A DNA stretch of 21,596 nt from Spirochaetota bacterium (lineage in GTDB: Bacteria; Spirochaetota; Spirochaetia; Treponematales; UBA12059), in assembly GCA_022709445.1 (NCBI GenBank), contig JAKLIU010000005.1, positions 1 to 21,596 of the forward strand. The letters are read 5' to 3'. A program made the translations under genes and the position numbers. Shown here piece after piece: positions 14,829 to 21,596 of this stretch; position 1 is the first letter of the stretch; the number at the start of each line of letters is the position of its first letter. The notes under the pieces are model-generated. The model saw nothing but the letters and a program-made list of their open reading frames with translations, was not told where the DNA came from and made no database searches.

Positions 14829-15524
14829 ATGAAGTCCAGTCGCATAGCCAGCCTGATGGTCCTGCTCGTCCTGGCGGCCGGGGTCGCCGCCGCCCAGCAG
14901 AGCGTCCCCCAGCTCAAGGCAGCCGCGGAAACCGCCGGCCGCGCCGCCACCGCCGCCCCCCGCGATTACGCAGCCAACTGGATGGCCGCCAAGGCCTGGC
15001 GCTCCTACGGCGACGAGGCCGTCAGCCAGAAGGTCGCGGACTGGAAGGCCATCGCCAAGGCCGCCGGCAAGGAAGGCATGAAGTACGGGGAGATAGCCAC
15101 CGAGCTGAACCCCAGCGGCATAGAAGGCTGGTACTACTACGGCCTGTCCGTGGGCACCTACGCCGACGGCGTGAGCATCGTGACGGCCATCACCCAGGGA
15201 TTGAAGGGAAAGACCCAGAAGGGCTTCGAGATGGCCTACGCCACGAACAAGCGCTTCGACAACGGCGGCCCCATCCTGGCCCTCGGTCGCTTCTGGCAGG
15301 TGCTGCCGGGCATAGCCGGCAGGGACGTGAAGAAGGCCGAGCAGCTGTTCACCGAGTACATCGCCCTGTTCGGTTCATCGCCGGAGGCCAACAGCGACGC
15401 ATGGCTCTTCCGCGGCGAGCTGTACAAGGAGCAGGGGCGGACCGCCGAGGCCCGCGCCGACCTGCAGCGCGCCGTGTCCATGGGCAGCAAGGACGCCGCG
15501 GAGATGATGAAGGACCTCAAGTAG
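14829..15524 (+). CDS. Periplasmic TPR-like protein, unknown function
   Basis: The 231-residue product has a Sec signal peptide (MKSSRIASLMVLLVLAAGVAAA, cleaved before QQSV). The mature chain is alpha-helical and carries TPR-like repeats: AAKAWRSYGDEA, the YYYGLSVGTYA helix, a central ALGRFWQVLPGIAG segment, and a last canonical unit (DAWLFRGELYKEQGRTAEARADLQRAV). This resembles periplasmic TPR scaffold proteins seen in spirochaetes, such as TRAP-transporter-associated TatT, but no TRAP genes are near and the match is only of type. Likely role: binding a protein partner or ligand in the periplasm. The ATG at 14829 has GGAGG seven bases upstream. It is the last plus-strand gene before a strong terminator. 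Confidence 0.8.
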   Translation: MKSSRIASLMVLLVLAAGVAAAQQSVPQLKAAAETAGRAATAAPRDYAANWMAAKAWRSYGDEAVSQKVADWKAIAKAAGKEGMKYGEIATELNPSGIEGWYYYGLSVGTYADGVSIVTAITQGLKGKTQKGFEMAYATNKRFDNGGPILALGRFWQVLPGIAGRDVKKAEQLFTEYIALFGSSPEANSDAWLFRGELYKEQGRTAEARADLQRAVSMGSKDAAEMMKDLK

Positions 15525-15547
15525 CGGGGAACCGGTCCCCTGACAGG

Positions 15548-15588
15548 CGCCCTTCCGGCCGGGAGCGATCCCGGGGAAGGGCGTTTTT
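15548..15588 (+). terminator. Rho-independent terminator of the TPR-like gene
   Basis: A long hairpin: outer stem CGCCCTTCC (15548-15556) with GGAAGGGCG (15575-15583), inner stem CGGGA (15560-15564) with TCCCG (15569-15573), and a GCGA tetraloop, followed by TTTTT (15584-15588). The last T is also the first base of the reverse-complement prfC stop (15588-15590). A smaller hairpin GGGGA/TCCCC (15526-15540) lies just before it. Confidence 0.88.
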
Positions 15589-17207
15589 CATTCCCCGGCG
15601 TCCGGCCGGAGCGCCGTCGCCAGGGTCTCGCTGGTGGAATGGAAGGTGATCGCGGGGTTCTTGCCGATGATGCGCTCCATGTTCCACTCCGATTCGAACA
15701 TCAGGATGTGCGCCCCGCGGCTGTCCAGGAGTATCCTCCGGTGGTGTTCGTCGATGAAGGCCTTGAGGGCCTTGGCGTCGCCGGAGGTGAACCAGCGGGC
15801 TATCGAGTAGTCGATGGGGTCGTAGGAGCAGGACGCGCCGTACTCGTACTCCAGCCTGGACTGGAAGACCTCCAGCTGGAGCTGGCCCACCACGCCGATG
15901 ACGCGCGTGTTCACGTTGCTCAGCTTGGTCAGCACCTGCACCACGCCTTCCTCGGCGAGCTGGGACAGGCCCTTGTTGTACTGCTTCTCGCGCAGCGGGT
16001 CCGTGTTTCGTATCACCCGGAAGATCTGCGGCGCGAAGCTGGGTATGCCCCGGTAGCTGACCTGTTCGCCCTCCGTGACGGTGTCGCCTATGGCGAAGGT
16101 CCCCGTGTCGTGCAGGCCGATGATGTCGCCGGCCCAGGCCTCGTCTATGATCTCGCGGTTCTGGGCCATGAAGGCCGTTGGGTTGGCGCTGCGGAAGGTC
16201 TTGCCGGTGCGCACGTGCAGGTACATGCGGTTGCGCTCGAAACGGCCGGAGCAGATGCGCAGGAAGGCGATGCGGTCCCGGTGGGCGGGATTGAGGTTGG
16301 CGTGGATCTTGAACACGAAGCCGGTCAGCTTCTCCTCGTACGGGGAGATCTCGCGGCCCGCGGACGCCTTGGCCGTGGGCGAGGGCGCGAAGGCCACCAG
16401 GTTGTCCAGGAGCTCGCGCACGCCGAAGTTGTTGAGCGCGGAGCCGAAGAACACCGGCGTCGCGGCGCCCGACAGGTAGTCTTCCCGGTCGAAGGGCGGG
16501 TAGATGCCGGTGATGAGCTCCACGTCCTCGCGCAGCTTGCGGGCCGCGCTCGCGCCCACCGAGGCTTCCAGCATGGGGTCGTCCAGGTCCGTGATGGGCA
16601 CCACGTCCGCGGGACGCCGGTCCTCCCCGGCCTGGAACAGGTACAGGGCCCGCTCCACCAGGTTGTACACGCCCTTGAAGGCCCGCCCCTGGCCCAGGGG
16701 CCAGGTCATGGGACGCACGTGTATGTCCAGCTCGCGCTCCACCTGGTCCAGGAGGCCCATGGGATCCTGCCCCTCGCGGTCCAGCTTGTTGATGAATGTG
16801 GCGATGGGCGTCTTGCGCATGCGCGACACTTCGCAGAGGCGCCGGGTGCGCTCTTCCACGCCCTTCACGGAGTCGATGACGATCAGGGCGCTGTCCACCG
16901 CCGACAGGCCGCGGTAGGTGTCCTCGGAGAAGTCGGCGTGGCCTGGGGTATCGAGGAGGTTGATGAAGCGGTCCCCGTACTCGAAGCCCATGACGGAGGT
17001 GCTGATGGAGATGCCGCGCTCTTTCTCCATCTGCATGAAATCCGAGGTGGTCTGGCGGGAAGTCTTGCCGCTCTTGACGGCGCCCGCGACGTGGATGGCC
17101 CCTCCGAACAGGAGGAGCTTCTCCGTGATCGTGGTCTTGCCCGCGTCGGGGTGGGAAATTATGGCGAACGTCAGCCGCCGGGAGATCTGTTCCTGGAATC
17201 TGTCCAT
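15588..17207 (-). CDS. prfC: Peptide chain release factor 3 (RF3)
   Basis: RF3 is a translational GTPase that removes RF1/RF2 from the ribosome after termination. The 539-residue protein, close to the E. coli length, has the G1 loop SHPDAGKTT (18-26), the switch I RGIS (64-67), G3 DTPGH (86-90) and G4 NKLD (140-143). Elongation-factor-like domains II and III follow, with RF3-specific stretches such as FFGSALNNFGVRELLD, FVFKIHANLNPAHRDRIAFLRICSG and GVVGQLQLEVFQSRLEYEYGA. The ATG at 17207 gives the usual N-terminus, RRLTFAIISHPDAGKTT. No Shine-Dalgarno precedes it. An in-frame ATG at 17264 would add 19 residues but lies upstream of the promoter. It stands alone, convergent with the TPR gene and divergent from the DUF1697 gene. 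Confidence 0.96.
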   Translation of the reverse strand: MDRFQEQISRRLTFAIISHPDAGKTTITEKLLLFGGAIHVAGAVKSGKTSRQTTSDFMQMEKERGISISTSVMGFEYGDRFINLLDTPGHADFSEDTYRGLSAVDSALIVIDSVKGVEERTRRLCEVSRMRKTPIATFINKLDREGQDPMGLLDQVERELDIHVRPMTWPLGQGRAFKGVYNLVERALYLFQAGEDRRPADVVPITDLDDPMLEASVGASAARKLREDVELITGIYPPFDREDYLSGAATPVFFGSALNNFGVRELLDNLVAFAPSPTAKASAGREISPYEEKLTGFVFKIHANLNPAHRDRIAFLRICSGRFERNRMYLHVRTGKTFRSANPTAFMAQNREIIDEAWAGDIIGLHDTGTFAIGDTVTEGEQVSYRGIPSFAPQIFRVIRNTDPLREKQYNKGLSQLAEEGVVQVLTKLSNVNTRVIGVVGQLQLEVFQSRLEYEYGASCSYDPIDYSIARWFTSGDAKALKAFIDEHHRRILLDSRGAHILMFESEWNMERIIGKNPAITFHSTSETLATALRPDAGE

Positions 17208-17216
17208 GGGTGGCCT

Positions 17217-17245
17217 ACGATACCGGCGGGCATTTCCGCTGTCAA
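17217..17245 (-). promoter_or_regulatory. Promoter of prfC, predicting a near-leaderless mRNA
   Basis: Minus strand TTGACA (17245-17240), 17-base spacer, TATCGT (17222-17217). Seven bases beyond the -10 falls at 17210, three bases before the ATG at 17207. This agrees with the lack of a Shine-Dalgarno. The -10 matches four of six positions; the -35 is perfect. Confidence 0.6.
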
Positions 17246-17271
17246 GCGACCACGCGGCGCGCATTAATCGG

Positions 17272-17277
17272 TATATT
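17272..17277 (+). promoter_or_regulatory. Possible -10 box of the DUF1697 gene
   Basis: TATATT lies in the most AT-rich part of the intergenic region, 26 bases before the ATG at 17304, and would leave a leader of about 20 bases containing GGGGGA. No good -35 is visible at 16-18 bases, so support is partial. Confidence 0.35.
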
Positions 17278-17303
17278 GGTTGAAACGGCGATCCGGGGGA
17301 ATC

Positions 17304-17861
17304 ATGAACAGGTACATCATCCTGCTGCGCGGCGTGAACGTCGGCGGCGTGAGCTTGAAAATGGAAGATTTCCGCGCGGCGCTGGCCTACATAGGCTTCA
17401 AGGACATCAAGACCTACATACAGAGCGGCAACGCGGTGGCCGACTCGGCGGATTCCACCCTGCGCAAGATGGAGTCGGAGATAGAATTCGAGCTGGCCGC
17501 CAAGATCGGCCGCAAGGTGGCGGCCATCGTGTCGCCCCTGGAGGAGTTCTCCGCCATCGCGGCCGGGCATCCCCTGGCGGACAGGGGGCCGGCCGACCGG
17601 CTCTACCTGACCCTGCTCTCGCAGGTTCCGTCCCGGGGCGACGCGGAAAACCTCCTGGATACCATGAACGGGGTGGACGAGCACGCCATCGAGGGGCGCG
17701 CCGTGTACTCCTACTACGGCGACGGCTACGGCAGCTCGCGGCGTGACAACACATTCATAGAGAAGATGCTCAAGGTCACGGCGACCACGCGCAACTGGAA
17801 CAGCGTGCAGGCCCTGGCGGCGCTGGCCGCGGGCAAGGCGGCCGCCGCGCGCATCGACTGA
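17304..17861 (+). CDS. DUF1697 family protein
   Basis: The 185-residue product matches the DUF1697 pattern throughout: an N-terminal YIILLRGVNVGGVSLKMEDFRAAL segment, then IGFKDIKTYIQSGNAV, a central RLYLTLLS strand with a proline-rich loop, and the C-terminal FIEKMLKVTATTRNWNSVQALAAL. Members are small cytoplasmic proteins with paired ferredoxin-like subdomains; biochemical function is not established. ATG 17304 has GGGGGA three bases upstream; an earlier in-frame ATG at 17280 overlaps the -10 region and lacks a ribosome site. The gene is divergent from prfC and converges on lysA with only 14 bases between stops. Confidence 0.9.
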   Translation: MNRYIILLRGVNVGGVSLKMEDFRAALAYIGFKDIKTYIQSGNAVADSADSTLRKMESEIEFELAAKIGRKVAAIVSPLEEFSAIAAGHPLADRGPADRLYLTLLSQVPSRGDAENLLDTMNGVDEHAIEGRAVYSYYGDGYGSSRRDNTFIEKMLKVTATTRNWNSVQALAALAAGKAAAARID

Positions 17862-17875
17862 ACCGGCAGCCGGCC

Positions 17876-19138
17876 TCAGAGTTCCCTGGACAGGAGGTCC
17901 TCCCAGGTCTCGCGGCGCACGGACAGACGGTGCCTGCCGGAATCGGTGAGGACCATGGCCGGCCGCGGCGTCCGGTTGTAGGTGCTGGCCATGGAGTGGT
18001 TGTAGGCCCCGGTGACCAGCACCGCCAGGGTGTCGCCCGGGCGCGGGTCCTGCAGCGCGATGTCCCGGATCAGGATGTCCCCCGACTCGCAGCACTTGCC
18101 GGCGACCGTGACCACGCGGTCCCGCGGACTGTCGTGCCTGTCGGCCACGGTGGCCTCGTAGCGGGCGTCGTACAGGGCGGGACGCGGGTTGTCCGTCATG
18201 CCGCCGTCCACGCTGACGTAGCTGCGCACGCCGGGGATCTCCTTGCGCGAGCCCACCGTGTAGAGCGTGATGCCCGCCGCGGCCACCAGCCAGCGTCCCG
18301 GCTCGATGGTCACCGCGGGCACCGGCAGCCCCGCATCGCCGCAGAGCCGGTGCAGGTCCCCCATCAGGGCGTCGGTGAAGTCACCGAGCGCCGCCGGGGC
18401 GTCCGCCTCAGTGTAGCGCACCCCGAAGCCGCCCCCCATGTTCAGTTCGCGCGTCTCCAGCCCGAACGCGTCCCCGGCGTGGGCCATCAGGCCGACGGTG
18501 GCCTCGAGCGCCATGCGGTGGGATCCGGGACCGGATATCTGGGAGCCGACGTGGAAGTGGAAACCCCTCGGTTCCAGCCAGCGCGACGAGGCGAGGGCGC
18601 CCAGCCACCCGTCCCGCGCGTCGGGCCGCAGGCCCATGCCGAACTTGGAGTCCAGCTGGCCGGTGGATATGTGGCGGTGCGTGTGGCTGTCCACCCCCGG
18701 GGTGACGCGGGCCAGCACGGGGACCCGGCGGCCGGACTCGCCGGCGATCGCGTCCAAGAGGGCCATCTCGTCGGGGTTGTCCACCACGACGCGGCCAACG
18801 CCCAGCTCCAGGGCCAGGCGCAGTTCGGCCCCGCTCTTGTTGTTGCCGTGGAAGAGCACGCGCTCCATGGGAAAGCCGGCCCTGGAGGCCGCGTACAGCT
18901 CGCCGCCTGAGACCGCGTCCAGGCCCATGCCTTCCGAGGCCAGGATGCGCAGGAGGTCCAGGGTCTGCAGGGCCTTGCCCGCGTAGGCGGCCGAGCTGCC
19001 GGGCCAGCGGTCCAGGAAGACGCTGCGCAGCTCCCGCAGGTTTTCCCGGATCATGCGCCCGGAGAGCACGTAGAGCGGGGTGCCGTATGTTTTCGCCAGC
19101 TCGACCGTGTCGCAGCCGTCGAACGTGAATCTGGCCAT
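17876..19138 (-). CDS. lysA: Diaminopimelate decarboxylase
   Basis: This PLP enzyme converts meso-diaminopimelate to L-lysine, the last step of lysine synthesis. The 420-residue chain is of normal length and fold-type III. It has the Schiff-base lysine K55 in AYAGKALQTL, HFHVGSQI (194-201) that contacts the cofactor, the glycine-rich NMGGGFG (233-239) and EPGRWLV (279-285) phosphate-binding loops, the dimer-interface C350-E351-S in KCCESGDIL, and GAYNHSMASTYN with Y379 at the substrate site. YAGKA replaces the more common YAxKAN, a mild change. ATG 19138 is preceded by GAGGGG that overlaps the stop of the D-aminopeptidase gene ten bases away, so the two form one operon. A broader ornithine/lysine decarboxylase activity is possible but less likely. 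Confidence 0.92.
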   Translation of the reverse strand: MARFTFDGCDTVELAKTYGTPLYVLSGRMIRENLRELRSVFLDRWPGSSAAYAGKALQTLDLLRILASEGMGLDAVSGGELYAASRAGFPMERVLFHGNNKSGAELRLALELGVGRVVVDNPDEMALLDAIAGESGRRVPVLARVTPGVDSHTHRHISTGQLDSKFGMGLRPDARDGWLGALASSRWLEPRGFHFHVGSQISGPGSHRMALEATVGLMAHAGDAFGLETRELNMGGGFGVRYTEADAPAALGDFTDALMGDLHRLCGDAGLPVPAVTIEPGRWLVAAAGITLYTVGSRKEIPGVRSYVSVDGGMTDNPRPALYDARYEATVADRHDSPRDRVVTVAGKCCESGDILIRDIALQDPRPGDTLAVLVTGAYNHSMASTYNRTPRPAMVLTDSGRHRLSVRRETWEDLLSREL

Positions 19139-19148
19139 GGTCGTCCCC

Positions 19149-19949
19149 TCAGAGCGCGAAGTGGATGAAGGTCAGGACATCCTTCCAGTCTCCCGAGGAA
19201 TAGGACACGCCGCTTGCGCCAGCGGCCGAGGCCCCGGGATAGAAGGAGGCGCGGTAGGCCCGGCAGTGCTCGCGGAACTCAACCGTCAGCTCGAAGCGCG
19301 GCGGCAGGTCCAGCCGCATGGATGCCGGGTCGGCGGCCAGGGCGTCGGCGGCAGCCTCCGCGATCAGCTCCGCGGCCAGGTCCGGGTGCAGGGCGATGGT
19401 CGCGCCGCCGCGTCCCTCCGATACCGCCGCCGTGCGCACCTTGGGCGCGACCAGGCGGGCGGATTCGCAGAGGGCGCGGTCCCCGGACACCATGAGGACC
19501 GGGACCCCGAGATACGCGGCCGTGTAGGCGTTGATGGTGAACTCCGAGGCCAGCATCCCGTTCAGGCGGATTTCCTGGGCACCCAGGTCCATGGTGTGCG
19601 CCAGCGGGTTGCCGCCCGTGCCGGCCGCCGAATGGTAGCCTATGAAGAAGGCGCCGGCGAATCCGCGTTCCAGCCCGGCCATCATGCACCAGGGATCCCT
19701 GGTCCACGCGCGCATGAGCCGCGTCCCGCGCGGCAGGGCCGCCGCGTCGATGGATCGGCCGGAGCCGTGCGCGTCCTTGACCAGGATGTCGGATGCACCC
19801 GCGTCGAGCCCGGCCTTGCAGGCTGCCGCCACCTCGCGCGTCATCTGGAGGCGGAAGCGCGCGCCCTGCTCCCCGTCCAGCTCGGTTTCCTTCCAGTCGG
19901 CTATGCCGCAGACACCCTCGATGTCGGCGCTGATGTAGAGGCTTTTCAT
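19149..19949 (-). CDS. D-aminopeptidase, DppA-like (peptidase family M55)
   Basis: The 266-residue product matches zinc D-aminopeptidases that release N-terminal D-amino acids from short peptides. Visible ligands are D9 and E11 in ISADIEGVCG, H61 in KDAHGSG, H106 in GYHSAAGT and E136 in ASEFTINAY, which line up with the five metal ligands I recall in B. subtilis DppA. H118 in PLAHTMD is near the proposed catalytic histidine. The YLGVPVLMVSGDRALCESA block is also family-typical. No signal peptide is present, so it acts in the cytoplasm, perhaps on D-Ala peptides from cell-wall turnover. ATG 19949 has GGGGGA five bases upstream. It is the first gene of an operon with lysA and divergent from the PnrA-like gene. 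Confidence 0.9.
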   Translation of the reverse strand: MKSLYISADIEGVCGIADWKETELDGEQGARFRLQMTREVAAACKAGLDAGASDILVKDAHGSGRSIDAAALPRGTRLMRAWTRDPWCMMAGLERGFAGAFFIGYHSAAGTGGNPLAHTMDLGAQEIRLNGMLASEFTINAYTAAYLGVPVLMVSGDRALCESARLVAPKVRTAAVSEGRGGATIALHPDLAAELIAEAAADALAADPASMRLDLPPRFELTVEFREHCRAYRASFYPGASAAGASGVSYSSGDWKDVLTFIHFAL

Positions 19950-19969
19950 GGCGGTCCCCCGTGTGCATG

Positions 19970-19998
19970 ATTAAACACCCGCGGGCGGGTTCATGCAA
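19970..19998 (-). promoter_or_regulatory. Sigma-70-type promoter of the D-aminopeptidase-lysA operon
   Basis: Minus strand TTGCAT (19998-19993), 17-base spacer, TTTAAT (19975-19970, five of six matches). Transcription would begin near 19963, about 14 bases before the ATG. The -35 sits in the middle of an imperfect inverted repeat. Confidence 0.7.
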
Positions 19999-20007
19999 CC
20001 GGCCCGC
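19981..20007. promoter_or_regulatory. Imperfect inverted repeat over the -35 box (candidate operator)
   Basis: GCGGGCGGGTT (19981-19991) and AACCGGCCCGC (19997-20007) pair at 10 of 11 positions around CATGC. The repeat covers the -35 of the D-aminopeptidase promoter and lies 41 bases before the PnrA-like start codon. It could be the binding site of a regulator of either or both genes. Confidence 0.35.
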
Positions 20008-20047
20008 TGCTGTCCGCCCTGCCGGTGGACCGATCCGAGGAGGTTCC

Positions 20048-21073
20048 ATGAACAGGCTCATCGCGCTCTCCCTGGCCCTGCTCGCCGCCGCGCCGTGCTT
20101 CTCACAGGCCGACAACGCACCGGGCTTCAGGCTGGGCCTGGTGACCGACGTGGGCGGCATCGACGACGCGTCCTTCAACCAGACGGTCTGGGAAGGCCTC
20201 CTACGTTTCGCCGCGTACCGGGGTTCCCCCTCGGTCGAGCCGCCGAGCTATCTCCAATCGAGCTCGCAGTCCGACTATCTGCCCAATCTGGCGGCTTTCG
20301 CCGATCAGGGCATGGACCTGGTGGTCGCGCCGGGCTTCCTGTTCGCGGAAGCGATACCGGCGGCCGCGGCAGCGCACCCGCGGACGCGCTTCCTCATCAT
20401 CGACGAGCCCGCCTACGGTCCCAATATCGCCAGCGTCGTGTTCAAGGAGCACGAAGGCTCGTTCCTCGCCGGGCTGGCCGCGGGACTGCGGGCCAGGGCG
20501 GACGGCAAGCGGGTCGTCGGCTTCGTGGGCGGGATGAAGTTTCCGCTCATCGAGAAATTCCAGGCTGGCTTCGAGCAGGGCGTGCGGGCGGTGCTGCCCG
20601 GGGCCCGGATCCTGGTGGAGTACGCCGCCGGCTTCGCCGACAGCGACGAGGGCCGCAGGATAGCCCGCGGCATGTACGACCGGGGCGCGTGGGTGATTTT
20701 CCACGCGGCCGGGTGGACGGGCAACGGCATCATCATGGAGGCCAAGGCGCGCGCCGAGGCGGGCGACAAGCGCTGGGTTATCGGGGTGGACAGGGACCAG
20801 CGACCCGACGGCGCCTACGGTTACGGCGAGACCGTGATCCTGACCTCCATGATCAAGCGCGTGGACGTCGCCGCGTACCTGGTCGCAGGCATGGCCATGG
20901 ACGGGGAGTTCCCCGGCGGGCGGATCCTGGAGCTGGGCATCAAGGAAGGCGGCGTGGGGCTGCCGGCCTTCAACCCGGACCTGGACGACGCGATGATGGC
21001 CGAGATCGACGCCTGGGCCGCGAGGATCGCCTCGGGAGAGATCGTCGTGGCCGCCGCGCCCCGGGGCAACTAG
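20048..21073 (+). CDS. PnrA/TmpC-like basic membrane protein family binding protein
   Basis: The 341-residue product is a substrate-binding protein of the BMP (Bmp/PnrA/Med) family; characterised members bind purine or other nucleosides for an ABC transporter. Family landmarks are LVTDVGGIDDASFNQTVWEGL near the N-terminus, ASVVFKEHEGSFLAGLAAG, VGFVGGMKFPLIEKFQAGFEQG, HAAGWTGNGIIMEAKA, WVIGVDRDQRPDG and VILTSMIKRVDVAAY. The signal peptide MNRLIALSLALLAAAPCFSQ has Cys17 preceded by A-A-P, a poor lipobox, so lipid attachment is uncertain although spirochaete relatives are lipoproteins. GGAGG at four to five bases fixes the ATG at 20048. No permease or ATPase follows; the next gene is convergent. 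No clear promoter was found in the 98 bases upstream. Confidence 0.92.
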   Translation: MNRLIALSLALLAAAPCFSQADNAPGFRLGLVTDVGGIDDASFNQTVWEGLLRFAAYRGSPSVEPPSYLQSSSQSDYLPNLAAFADQGMDLVVAPGFLFAEAIPAAAAAHPRTRFLIIDEPAYGPNIASVVFKEHEGSFLAGLAAGLRARADGKRVVGFVGGMKFPLIEKFQAGFEQGVRAVLPGARILVEYAAGFADSDEGRRIARGMYDRGAWVIFHAAGWTGNGIIMEAKARAEAGDKRWVIGVDRDQRPDGAYGYGETVILTSMIKRVDVAAYLVAGMAMDGEFPGGRILELGIKEGGVGLPAFNPDLDDAMMAEIDAWAARIASGEIVVAAAPRGN

Positions 21074-21103
21074 CAGGGAGACCCCGGGCGCGCCGTCGCC
21101 CCG

Positions 21104-21596
21104 TCAGTTCCCGGTCATGTCCGCGATCAGCGCGTCGATGTCGCCCTGGTCCATGTCCGCCTTGCGCTCGAAGGCCAGCTCCTGGTTGGCCGCCCGGAGC
21201 TTGCGCAGGAGGCCGTAGATGACCACCAGCAGCATCTTGTTGCCTGCCTGGGGCTGGTCCTTGATGAAGGACGACAGGTCCTTGCGGTGCAGGCGCAGGA
21301 GGACGCAGTCCCCCAGGGCGGTCACCGTGGCGGTGCGCTTGACGTTGAGGAAGATGCCTGCCTCGCCGAACACGTCCCCCGGGCCCAGGGAGCAGATGTA
21401 GACGTCCCGTCCCTCGTTCTCCCGGACGGTGACGCTCACCGTGCCCTCCAGGATGCCGAAGAAGAAGGGATCCAAGTCGCCCTCGGCGGTGACCGGCTCC
21501 TCGGCGCCGTAGCGCAGGAGCGAGGCCGTGGCGACGAGCCGGTCCAGTTCCGGGCCGTCCAGGTACCGGAAGGTCATGATGCCCTTGGCCTTCTGC
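21104..21596 (-). CDS. Cyclic-nucleotide-binding-domain protein without DNA-binding domain (5' end probably outside window)
   Basis: The visible part is a single Crp-type cNMP-binding beta-barrel, roughly from LVATASLLRYGAEEPV through the phosphate-binding cassette FGEAGIFLNVKRTATV to the RKDLSSFIKDQP helix. The glutamate of the GE pair and the arginine of RTATV are kept, so a cyclic nucleotide could bind. A helical tail (LLRKLRAANQELAFERK) may be a coiled coil. There is no helix-turn-helix, so it is not a Crp/Fnr regulator and may act on another protein. An ATG at 21577 has no convincing Shine-Dalgarno, and the frame stays open to the window edge (QKAKGIMTFRYL), so the start is probably to the right. 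It faces the PnrA-like gene with 30 bases between stops. Confidence 0.82.
   Translation of the reverse strand, partial: QKAKGIMTFRYLDGPELDRLVATASLLRYGAEEPVTAEGDLDPFFFGILEGTVSVTVRENEGRDVYICSLGPGDVFGEAGIFLNVKRTATVTALGDCVLLRLHRKDLSSFIKDQPQAGNKMLLVVIYGLLRKLRAANQELAFERKADMDQGDIDALIADMTGN

Noticed and set aside
15639..17267. 542-codon plus-strand frame opposite prfC
   Set aside because: RF3 motifs on the minus strand are unambiguous; the plus frame shows no domain.
17863..17873. CCGGCAGCCGG between the DUF1697 and lysA stops
   Set aside because: A four-base stem with a three-base loop and no T-tract; not supportable as a terminator.
19943..19975. Possible plus-strand promoter for the PnrA-like gene using TTTTCA and a TTAAAC-like box
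   Set aside because: Spacing is 19 or more bases and both hexamers match poorly; the AT-rich stretch is better explained by the opposite-strand -10.
21074..21103. GGGCG/CGCCC hairpin between the PnrA-like and cNMP-domain genes
   Set aside because: A five-base stem without a T-tract is too weak to call.

Overview
The window is a GC-rich, tightly packed stretch of bacterial chromosome that looks like housekeeping and accessory metabolism. It holds seventeen protein genes, two of them cut by the window edges. I see no tRNA, rRNA, CRISPR array, transposase or phage gene, and no gap between genes exceeds 200 bases. The organism is probably a GC-rich spirochaete (Spirochaetales/Treponema-like). 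That is an inference from a PnrA/TmpC-type binding protein, a periplasmic TPR protein, an OppA-type protein, and several exported proteins whose signal peptides end in -AQ or -SQ. No single marker proves it.

Layout, left to right. A large exported RCC1-propeller protein (5' end missing) finishes at a strong terminator and is followed by a YjjG-type HAD phosphatase. On the minus strand comes an orphan oligopeptide-binding protein. It shares a divergent promoter region with a small membrane protein that has a four-cysteine zinc-ribbon-like head. Three minus-strand transcription units follow: a predicted outer-membrane barrel protein, an exported protein made of about nine 37-residue G-P-Y repeats, and a two-gene operon in which a GH3 beta-glucosidase is translationally coupled to an AdiA-type arginine/lysine decarboxylase.

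To the right of the glucosidase, a divergent promoter drives a K+(Na+)/H+ antiporter with a TrkA-C domain, coupled to a GNAT acetyltransferase. A TPR-like periplasmic protein follows and ends at a strong terminator facing prfC (peptide chain release factor 3). prfC is divergent from a DUF1697 gene. Next is a minus-strand pair, a DppA-type D-aminopeptidase and diaminopimelate decarboxylase (lysA), divergent from a PnrA-like nucleoside-binding protein. A cyclic-nucleotide-binding-domain protein runs into the right edge.

In this GC-rich background the promoters stand out. Eight intergenic sites read as sigma-70 -35/-10 pairs with exactly 17 bases between the hexamers, and most lie just upstream of a Shine-Dalgarno site. 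Exceptions are informative: the prfC promoter would start transcription almost on the ATG, and prfC has no Shine-Dalgarno. Several divergent regions also carry inverted repeats over or beside a -35 box. I see no clearly new multi-gene system. The most unusual items are the G-P-Y repeat protein, the glucosidase-decarboxylase coupling, the near-leaderless prfC, the 40-base hairpin between the repeat protein and the barrel gene, and the D-aminopeptidase/lysA pair.
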